From contig NZ_CP071795.1 of NCBI RefSeq assembly GCF_017498485.1, forward strand, positions 3,826,130 to 3,890,129: a stretch of DNA of 64,000 bases, in the 5' to 3' direction. Origin of the DNA: Polaribacter batillariae (lineage in GTDB: Bacteria > Bacteroidota > Bacteroidia > Flavobacteriales > Flavobacteriaceae). The position numbers were made by a program, and so were the translations under genes. Below the pieces are notes generated by a model. That model was not told where the DNA came from, searched no databases, and worked only from the letters and a program-made list of their open reading frames with translations. Below are positions 7,883 through 13,894 of the stretch, in pieces (position 1 is the stretch's first letter; each line of letters starts with the position of its first letter).

Positions 7883-8012
7883 GTATTTGTTTATGGAAAG
7901 TTGCGATTTTGTCTGCGAGGAATTTCCGAAGGAAATTCAGTAGTAGGCAAAAAAGCAACCAACTTTGATAAGGCTAAAAATAGCAATTTTTTATAAGCGG
8001 TGTTAGCAAATG
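7873..8012. repeat. attC-like repeat 5 (long class I)
   Basis: Left tag TGCTCACAAC belongs to type B and right tag GTTAGCAAATG to type C. The inner fold is as in repeat 2. Confidence 0.8.
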
Positions 8013-8340
8013 CGTGTTTTTATGTTTTTTTCAACGTTTTTTTTATTTTCCGCAAAGATTTTAATTCCGCATTTTGCTTAATTCCGAAAACGTTTTAAAC
8101 TCAAAAATTGAGTAAGAATTCCGCCTTTAATTTTTTCAGAGTTTGAGTGAATTCACACGTTTTACAATTCCAACTATTTGCAAAATTCCACCTGAATTTT
8201 GCGAGCGAGAGAGTGTTCCACATTTTAAAAATTCCTTTTTCCCTCGTTTTAAAATTCAGAGTTTTAAATCACAATTTTGATAAAAAACCAGGCTTAAAGG
8301 ACTTATGCTTTTTTTGCGCAAATCAGCAGTTTTTGCTAAC
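8002..8340. repeat. Cassette type C, copy 2 (no conventional gene)
   Basis: A 339-bp copy of the cassette at 6566-6904, with tags GTTAGCAAA and TTTGCTAAC that pair perfectly. It leads directly into the repeat that carries the IS110 element. Confidence 0.75.
8101..8223 (-). CDS. Small ORF of type C cassette, copy 2 (40 aa)
   Basis: Same frame and length as the ORF at 6665-6787; it begins MWNTLSLAKFRWNFAN. The Arg-to-Trp change falls in the loop of the underlying DNA stem. Expression is not shown. Confidence 0.3.
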   Translation of the reverse strand: MWNTLSLAKFRWNFANSWNCKTCEFTQTLKKLKAEFLLNF

Positions 8341-8457
8341 GGTTTTGTATATGGCACGTTGCCATATTAATAGTTTTATATTATTCAGTCGTAACTGAGG
8401 TTTATTAGTAGGGGAGAGTTTAAAGTTAGCCAAATTTTGGCAATGTGTTATATACGT
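8330..8457. repeat. attC-like repeat 6 (class III), interrupted by IS110
   Basis: After tag TTTTTGCTAAC the arms TATATGGCACGTTGCC (8348-8363) and GGCAATGTGTTATATA (8439-8454) pair over 16 bp with three G-U pairs. The sequence differs from class I but the architecture is the same. The closing GTTAGGCAAC tag appears only at 9675, beyond the IS110 element. Confidence 0.7.
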
Positions 8458-8494
8458 CTTAAGTTTGTAATTCATTAAATTTGAACATAATTAA

Positions 8495-8660
8495 GAAAAG
8501 ACAAAAGAGAGGAATAAGGTTAATATATACGCAGAAGCATAGACTTCGTCAACATTGAAAATCCCCTCTCTTTTCTACACAGATTTCGTACAGTTCTATG
8601 AGGCTTTTAGACCTCGCTTTTAAGTCGTTGAAACTCGCGTAGTATGTCCTTTCGTAAAAA
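8495..8660 (+). ncRNA. Candidate bridge RNA of the IS110 element
   Basis: The non-coding end upstream of the transposase contains a 10-bp stem, AAAAGAGAGG (8503-8512) with CCTCTCTTTT (8565-8574), enclosing a 52-nt internal region that itself holds GAAG-CTTC. A second hairpin follows (GAGG-CCTC, about 8600-8614). IS110 elements carry a bridge RNA in this position, with loops that pair with target and donor DNA. The call rests on position and fold only; the limits are approximate. Confidence 0.5.
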
Positions 8661-8669
8661 CATTTATTT

Positions 8670-9641
8670 ATGAATAAAGATATTAAATATTTTGGAATAG
8701 ACATCAGTCATTTATTTTTTGATGTCACAGATTCAGATGGCAATTATTACCAGTTTAAAAACAATTTAACAGGCTTTAAAAAGTTTGTAAAATTATTAGA
8801 TTTAAAGAGTCATTGCGTGATGGAAGCTACCGGTTATTATCATTACCAATTAGCCTATTATTTACAAGAAAAAGGTTTTAAATTATCGGTAGAAAATCCA
8901 TTATCGGTAAAACGTTTTATTCAAATGAAATTGTCTAAAATAAAGACAGATAAGAGCGATTCTAAACTAATTTGTGAGTATGCAAAGCAGGTTAAATTAA
9001 AGTTGTGGAAAGGCAATTCTAAACATCAGCTGGAATGTTTACAAATGACAAGAACCCTTTCAGCATATACAAAGCAGAGCACTATGCTGAAAAATAAATT
9101 ACATGGCGAAGCCGTTTTAGGTACACCAAGTAAATCTGTTGTGAGGTCTTTAAAACGCAGTTTAAAACATGTTGAGAAAGAAATAAAAACGATAGAAGAA
9201 GACCTATTAATTTTAGTAAAAGAAGTTCATAACGATGTTTTAACACGTTTAAAAAGCATCCCAGGCATTGGTCCCAAAACCTCTTTAATGTTAGTAGTTT
9301 TAACCGATGGATTTGAGCGTTTTACGAGTGGTAGTGAATTGTGTAGTTATGCAGGTCTAACGCCAACAATTAGACAAAGTGGTAGTAGTGTAAAAGGACG
9401 ATCGAGAATAAGTAAAATAGGGAATCAAAAACTAAGAAATTTATTGTTTATGTGTAGTTTTAATGCGTGCAAATACAACAAGGCTTGTCGAGATCTTTAT
9501 CAACGAATCGTAGCCAAGGGAAAGAGCAAAAAATTAGCCTTAATCGCAGTCTGTAATAAACTACTAAAACAGGTCTTTGCAATAGCAAAATCAGGATTAA
9601 TATATGATGAAAATTATAAAAGTACTTTCGTAAAAAATTAA
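8670..9641 (+). CDS. IS110-family DEDD transposase
   Basis: A 323-aa recombinase. The N-terminal RuvC-like domain shows Asp in YFGIDISH, Glu in CVMEATG, and two Asp in KTDKSDSK. The C-terminal Transposase_20 domain begins at LKSIPGIGPKTSLML (about residue 195) and carries the serine motif in RQSGSSVKGRSRISKIGN. Length and domain order are complete, so the gene may be active. In this family the protein works with a bridge RNA encoded in the flanking non-coding end. Confidence 0.93.
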   Translation: MNKDIKYFGIDISHLFFDVTDSDGNYYQFKNNLTGFKKFVKLLDLKSHCVMEATGYYHYQLAYYLQEKGFKLSVENPLSVKRFIQMKLSKIKTDKSDSKLICEYAKQVKLKLWKGNSKHQLECLQMTRTLSAYTKQSTMLKNKLHGEAVLGTPSKSVVRSLKRSLKHVEKEIKTIEEDLLILVKEVHNDVLTRLKSIPGIGPKTSLMLVVLTDGFERFTSGSELCSYAGLTPTIRQSGSSVKGRSRISKIGNQKLRNLLFMCSFNACKYNKACRDLYQRIVAKGKSKKLALIAVCNKLLKQVFAIAKSGLIYDENYKSTFVKN

Positions 9642-9685
9642 TGAGTTTTTACTTGTTTTTTACCACAGTACTTTGTTAGGCAACG

Positions 9686-10636
9686 TTACTTTTCGAGCGT
9701 CAAACTATTCAAAATTCCATTGTTAGTTACAGATTTTCTAAAATCCGCCATATCTGGATATATATGATTTTTATTAATTCCCATCTCACTCAATTTTTCT
9801 TTAATTGCGGGGATTAATGATTTGTGAATATTATAGCAACCGCTAAATGTTCTTACGGTCATTAATTTATCAAATTTCTCTTGTCCCCATTCTTTAAGAA
9901 GAAAGTCAGTATATTCTTTATAAGTCCTTTCAAGAGGGTACCAAGGATGATTGTTGTAAAAGAATAGGCCTTCTTGATTTATAATATTCACACTATTCAT
10001 AATTTGATATAATTCTTCATCAGGAAGAAGTATTGCCATATCGTTTTCATCAATTTTTTCATAGGTAATATCTACTTTTTTTAGATTTTCGTCAAAAACA
10101 TATTTCCAGCTCTCGAATACTGTGGAATTTGTAAATGTGTAGTAGAAGGAAAAATAATTGTCAATTTCTTTGTCACTAGGTTTATAAACCAAACCGTCTA
10201 TTGCAAAAAATAATGCTACGTAAGGATTATAGGAATAATCGAGTAATGGCGTAGGTACGCCAAAATGTTGCATGTAGCTTAAATAGGCTAATGCGTTGTT
10301 GGGATCAATTCCAGTACTTTCTAATAATCTTTCAATTACACCATTGTTCCATGATCTACAAATTTTAATCAATTCGGTGATGAAATCTCGGTAATGTTCT
10401 GCGATACTATCAGATGGCACTTGTTTATGTAATTCTTGCTGGATATAAATTCTTTGAGCTGAATTATAAAGTCGATACTTTGCCTCACTACATCCTCTAA
10501 AAACAAAATTTGTTCCCTCGCTTTTGAATTTTTCTATTTCGGCAAAAATTTTATTTATGTTGTGATTGATTTTACTCCCTCCATTGACAAAAAACTCTTC
10601 TTTCTCTTTAATTTCAGAATATTCTTCTAATTGCAT
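9686..10636 (-). CDS. FRG-domain protein carried as a gene cassette
   Basis: A protein of 316 aa from the ATG at 10636; an in-frame TTG at 10648 is possible but less likely. Residues 45-150 show an FRG domain: NFVFRGCSEAKYRLYNSAQR and, later, HFGVPTPLLDYSYNPYVALFFAIDG. FRG domains occur in phage- and defence-linked proteins, and their activity is not well defined. The gene fills its 987-bp cassette: the stop is 1 bp from tag GTTAGGCAAC, and the start is 16-25 bp from tag GTTGCCTAAC. These tags match GTTRRRY and RYYYAAC exactly, the best fit in the array. A defence role is inference. Confidence 0.85.
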   Translation of the reverse strand: MQLEEYSEIKEKEEFFVNGGSKINHNINKIFAEIEKFKSEGTNFVFRGCSEAKYRLYNSAQRIYIQQELHKQVPSDSIAEHYRDFITELIKICRSWNNGVIERLLESTGIDPNNALAYLSYMQHFGVPTPLLDYSYNPYVALFFAIDGLVYKPSDKEIDNYFSFYYTFTNSTVFESWKYVFDENLKKVDITYEKIDENDMAILLPDEELYQIMNSVNIINQEGLFFYNNHPWYPLERTYKEYTDFLLKEWGQEKFDKLMTVRTFSGCYNIHKSLIPAIKEKLSEMGINKNHIYPDMADFRKSVTNNGILNSLTLEK

Positions 10637-10651
10637 AATGTTTGTCAAAAT

Positions 10652-10792
10652 GTTGCCTAACGTATTTGTTTATGGAAAGTTGCGATTTTGTCTGCGAGGA
10701 ATTTCCGAAGGAAATTCAGTAGTAGGCAAAAAAAGCAACCAACTTTAATATGGCTAAAAGTAGCAATTTTTTATAAGCGGTGTTGTAAAAAG
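10652..10792. repeat. attC-like repeat 7 (long class I)
   Basis: Left tag GTTGCCTAAC belongs to the FRG cassette and right tag GTTGTAAAAAG to type A. The inner fold is as in repeat 2. Confidence 0.8.
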
Positions 10793-11172
10793 CGGGTTTA
10801 ATTTTCCGTAATTTATTTTTCAGCTTTTAAAATTCTCACTTTTTCATTCAGTTATAAATTCCGTTTTGAGTGATTTTTTCACGCTTAGAATTTTTCAGAT
10901 TTTGTTCAATTCCGCCAACTTTCTAAATTCAGCGTTTGAGTAAGCATTCCCCCAAAATGATTTTCAGGATTTGAGTAAAATTTCTTTAGTATTTGATTTT
11001 CAGTATTTTATAGTTTTAATCGTTTGCAAAATTCCGCCTGAATTTTGCGAGCGAGAGAGTGTTCCGCATTTTTGGATTCAATTTTTTTTCAGATTTCGAA
11101 ACGGTAAAAAACTAAAAGTTATTTTTGGAGAACTGATTTGTTTTTGGCGCGATTCAGCCAGTTTTTTACAAC
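10782..11172. repeat. Cassette type A, copy 2 (no conventional gene)
   Basis: A 391-bp copy of the cassette at 7025-7416, with a handful of base differences. It is nearly identical to copy 3 at 13138-13528. Confidence 0.75.
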
Positions 11173-11301
11173 GTATTTGTTTATGGAAAGTTGCGATTTT
11201 GTCTGCGAGGAATTTCCGAAGGAAATTCAGCAGTAGGCAAAAAAGCAACTAATTTTGATAAGGCTAAAAGTAGCAATTTTTTATAAGCGGTGTTGGCATT
11301 T
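11162..11301. repeat. attC-like repeat 8 (long class I)
   Basis: Left tag TTTTTTACAAC belongs to type A and right tag GTTGGCATTT to type E. The inner fold is as in repeat 2. Confidence 0.8.
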
Positions 11302-11631
11302 CGTAGTTTTTTTTAGTTTATAATTCTGTTTTTTAGTGATTATTCCGCCAAGTTTTTGATTCAGCATTAGAATGAATTTTCCGCAATTCTGATTTTCCGC
11401 ATTTACTCAATTCTGCAAGTTTCTTAAATTCAGCGTTTGAGTAAGCATTCCGCGAAACTGATTTTCAGGATTTGAGTAAATTCAAGCATTTTTTAGTTCA
11501 TTTTTTCTCAATTTCTCAAAATTTTGCGAGCGAGAGAGTGTTCCGCATTTTTCAGTTTTTCTCATTAAAATTCAAGTTTTTCCAAACTATAAATTCACTT
11601 TTCGGAGTTTGAATGGGCTATGAATGCCAAC
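11292..11631. repeat. Cassette type E (single copy, no conventional gene)
   Basis: A 340-bp cassette from GTTGGCATTT to GAATGCCAAC. No protein-like ORF is visible. It shares the GCGAGCGAGAGAGTGTTCC block with types A and C (about 11525-11545), but its stem is shortened and the minus-strand ORF ends after MRNTLSLAKF. Confidence 0.7.
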
Positions 11632-11760
11632 GTATTTGTTTATGGAAAGTTGCGATTTTGTCTGCGAGGAATTTCCGAAGGAAATTCAGTAGTAGGCAAA
11701 AATGCAACTAATTTTGATAAGGCTAAAAGTAGCAATTTTTTATAAACGGTGTTAGCAAAT
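11622..11760. repeat. attC-like repeat 9 (long class I)
   Basis: Left tag GAATGCCAAC belongs to type E and right tag GTTAGCAAAT to type C. It is very similar to repeat 10, sharing an ATAAACGGTG variant near the right end. Confidence 0.8.
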
Positions 11761-12090
11761 GCGTGTTTTTATGTTTTTTTTCAACGTTTTTTTTATTTTC
11801 CGCAAAGATTTTAATTCTACATTTTGCTTAATTCAAAAAACGTTTTAAACTCAAAAATTGAGTAAGAATTCCGCCTTTAATTTTTTCAGAGTTTGAGTGA
11901 ATTCACACGTTTTACGATTCCAACTATTTGCAAAATTCCGCCTGAATTTTGAGAGCGAGAGAGTGTTCCACATTTTAAAAATTCCTTTTTCTTTCGTTTT
12001 AAAATTCAGAGTTTAAAATCACAATTTTGATAAAAAACCAGGCTTAAAGGGCTTATGCTTTTTTTGCGCAAATCAGCAGTTTTTGCTAAC
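11751..12090. repeat. Cassette type C, copy 3 (no conventional gene)
   Basis: A 340-bp type C cassette that appears identical to copy 4, one 459-bp period downstream. It carries a GCGAGAG-to-GAGAGAG change shared only with copy 4. Confidence 0.75.
11851..11973 (-). CDS. Small ORF of type C cassette, copy 3 (40 aa)
   Basis: Same frame and length as at 6665-6787; it begins MWNTLSLSKFRRNFAN and has NRKTC where copies 1 and 2 have NCKTC. Expression is not shown. Confidence 0.3.
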   Translation of the reverse strand: MWNTLSLSKFRRNFANSWNRKTCEFTQTLKKLKAEFLLNF

Positions 12091-12219
12091 GTATTTGTTT
12101 ATGGAAAGTTGCGATTTTGTCTGCGAGGAATTTCCGAAGGAAATTCAGTAGTAGGCAAAAATGCAACTAATTTTGATAAGGCTAAAAGTAGCAATTTTTT
12201 ATAAACGGTGTTAGCAAAT
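12080..12219. repeat. attC-like repeat 10 (long class I)
   Basis: Both tags are type C (TTTTTGCTAAC and GTTAGCAAAT), because identical cassettes flank it. This is the only long class I repeat whose own two tags come from the same cassette type and fully pair. Confidence 0.8.
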
Positions 12220-12549
12220 GCGTGTTTTTATGTTTTTTTTCAACGTTTTTTTTATTTTCCGCAAAGATTTTAATTCTACATTTTGCTTAATTCAAAAAAC
12301 GTTTTAAACTCAAAAATTGAGTAAGAATTCCGCCTTTAATTTTTTCAGAGTTTGAGTGAATTCACACGTTTTACGATTCCAACTATTTGCAAAATTCCGC
12401 CTGAATTTTGAGAGCGAGAGAGTGTTCCACATTTTAAAAATTCCTTTTTCTTTCGTTTTAAAATTCAGAGTTTAAAATCACAATTTTGATAAAAAACCAG
12501 GCTTAAAGGGCTTATGCTTTTTTTGCGCAAATCAGCAGTTTTTGCTAAC
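12210..12549. repeat. Cassette type C, copy 4 (no conventional gene)
   Basis: With repeat 10 it forms a 459-bp tandem duplication of the preceding repeat and cassette. It is followed by a short class II repeat. Confidence 0.75.
12310..12432 (-). CDS. Small ORF of type C cassette, copy 4 (40 aa)
   Basis: It appears identical to the ORF at 11851-11973, as expected from the tandem duplication. Expression is not shown. Confidence 0.3.
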   Translation of the reverse strand: MWNTLSLSKFRRNFANSWNRKTCEFTQTLKKLKAEFLLNF

Positions 12550-12609
12550 GTATGCGTACATGGCAAGTGAATAGCGAAGCTCATTTGCTATGTGCGCTGT
12601 TGTGTGCAG
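12539..12609. repeat. attC-like repeat 11 (short class II)
   Basis: Same 55-bp AAC-to-GTT core as repeat 4, with left tag TTTTTGCTAAC (type C) and right tag GTTGTGTGCAG (type B). The same short repeat sits before type B both times, although the cassette on its left differs. Confidence 0.75.
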
Positions 12610-13017
12610 TAAATATAGCAATTAGTTGGCTAATTTCATATTTACGTAGTCAGTCAAACGCTACGATAATTCGCTTTTCATATCTTATTAGTTTATTTTT
12701 TTATGAACTTTATACCAACTGTATAAGGTTACGTCAAAAAATAATCGGAATTCATTCTCTCTACCTTTTACTTTTTAAATCACTAAAATTCAATCTTTTA
12801 TTTGACTTTCTCAAAAAAAAACCGTAATTTACAAACTTAATAACGTTTCAACGTTTTTGATAGTGTAACTCTCACACGATGTAATGTTATTAAGTTTGTA
12901 AACCGAAATTTCCTTCTAGTCAATTTCCGAATTGATTTAAAAAGTAAAACATTCCGCTTCTAAAAATTCCGAATAGTAAATATGAAAAAGCAAAAAGTTT
13001 GACTTATTGCTCACAAC
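12599..13017. repeat. Cassette type B, copy 2 (no conventional gene)
   Basis: A 419-bp copy of the cassette at 7466-7882, with the internal hairpin intact. No credible protein gene is seen. Confidence 0.7.
12828..12902. repeat. Perfect 17-bp inverted repeat inside type B, copy 2
   Basis: TTTACAAACTTAATAAC (12828-12844) faces its exact complement (12886-12902). Inside lie a partly paired segment and GTGT-CACAC. The AAC...GTT edges and 47-bp core resemble a small attC-like site whose two tags still match. A transcription terminator is another possibility. Confidence 0.6.
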
Positions 13018-13148
13018 GTATTTGTTTATGGAAAGTTGCGATTTTGTCTGCGAGGAATTTCCGAAGGAAATTCAGTAGTAGGCAAAAAAAGCAACCAACT
13101 TTAATATGGCTAAAAGTAGCAATTTTTTATAAGCGGTGTTGTAAAAAG
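13008..13148. repeat. attC-like repeat 12 (long class I)
   Basis: Left tag TGCTCACAAC belongs to type B and right tag GTTGTAAAAAG to type A. It is the last repeat at the clpC side. Confidence 0.8.
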
Positions 13149-13528
13149 CGGGTTTAATTTTCCGTAATTTATTTTTCAGCTTTTAAAATTCTCACTTTTT
13201 CATTCAGTTATAAATTCCGTTTTGAGTGATTTTTTCACGCTTAGAATTTTTCAGATTTTGTTCAATTCCGCCAACTTTCTAAATTCAGCGTTTGAGTAAG
13301 CATTCCCCCAAAATGATTTTCAGGATTTGAGTAAAATTTCTTTAGTATTTGATTTTCAGTATTTTATAGTTTTAATCGTTTGCAAAATTCCGCCTGAATT
13401 TTGCGAGCGAGAGAGTGTTCCGCATTTTTGGATTCAATTTTTTTTCAGATTTCGAAACGGTAAAAAACTAAAAGTTATTTTTGGAGAACTGATTTGTTTT
13501 TGGCGCGATTCAGCCAGTTTTTTACAAC
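13138..13528. repeat. Cassette type A, copy 3, at the right edge of the array
   Basis: A 391-bp copy of type A. Its TTTTTTACAAC end at 13518-13528 is not followed by a repeat; unique DNA (TAGTTATATCC) follows. Read on the coding (minus) strand this is the first cassette, so the junction is where an attI-like site would be expected. Confidence 0.7.
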
Positions 13529-13805
13529 TAGTTATATCCAAACAAATATATGTTTTTTTTAATTATAATACGGGATAACACAATATTTCTATTGTTTTTA
13601 TTTACATTTTTTGTTTGCTGTAAAGCAACATCTAACGGATTTTGAATGCTTATTAAATCGAAACAATTTCATTAAAGAATTAATGTCGTTTATTATGTTT
13701 TTTGGGAACACATTCAATTTAGTAACTTTTGAATTTTTTGTTTATAAGGCGATATAAAAACAAGTCTAAATAATAGAAAAGTAGAATGTTTGCTTTTGTA
13801 AAGAA
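13529..13805. other. Gene-free stretch between the array edge and the clpC terminator
   Basis: AT-rich DNA with no ORF, no repeat matching the array and no integrase remnant that I can see. If the array had an attI-like site it would lie at the left edge of this stretch. Confidence 0.5.
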
Positions 13806-13833
13806 AATGAGCTCGATAACTACCGAGCTCATT
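13806..13833 (-). terminator. Rho-independent terminator after clpC
   Basis: AATGAGCTCG and CGAGCTCATT form a perfect 10-bp stem with an 8-nt loop. On the minus strand it is followed by a T-rich stretch. It lies 62 bp after the clpC stop. Confidence 0.75.
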
Positions 13834-13894
13834 AATTATTCGTTGTTCAACTTTTTATAACGTTGTACATTTTTGTGTTTGAAATGCACTCTTC

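Larger units (their letters stand above)
8455..9674 (+). mobile_element. IS110-family insertion sequence within an attC-like repeat
   Basis: An element of about 1.2 kb with one DEDD transposase, a 5' non-coding end of about 200 bp and no obvious terminal inverted repeats, as usual for IS110. It sits between the inner arm of repeat 6 and its GTT core, so its right end directly abuts GTTAGGC. Elements of the related IS1111-attC group are known to target integron attC sites. The exact left limit (8455-8460) is uncertain by a few bases. Confidence 0.8.
3592..13528. other. Integron-like cassette array: 11 cassettes, 12 attC-like repeats, no integrase
   Basis: Eleven segments each start with GTT plus a 4-8 base tag and end with the reverse complement of that tag ending in AAC (for example GTTGTACACC with GGTGTACAAC, or GTTAGGCAAC with GTTGCCTAAC). 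Neighbouring segments are joined by a structured repeat running from AAC to GTT. The tags match across a cassette, not across a repeat, so a circularised cassette would carry a fully paired attC-like site. Recognisable genes lie on the minus strand with their stop codons a few bases from the tag. Clusters of attC sites lacking an integrase (CALIN) are known. Membership of the IntI/attC system is inference, because most cores fit only GTTR of the GTTRRRY consensus. Confidence 0.75.

Noticed and set aside
8147..8398. Plus-strand ORF of 83 codons across cassette C and repeat 6
   Set aside because: It crosses a cassette boundary and lies opposite the small minus-strand frame; no sign of coding.
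10971..11252. Plus-strand ORFs across type A cassettes and the next repeat (also 13327-13578)
   Set aside because: They span the tag and repeat, and the two copies diverge right after the cassette end, so the frame is not a conserved gene.
4417..13148. CRISPR array
   Set aside because: The repeats are 70-140 bp, internally palindromic and variable, and the spacers are 340-990 bp with genes. No cas genes are present.
3592..13528. Simple dispersed repeats or MITEs that landed near each other
   Set aside because: MITEs would have their own matching ends and target duplications. Here the ends of each repeat do not match, while the ends of each cassette do.
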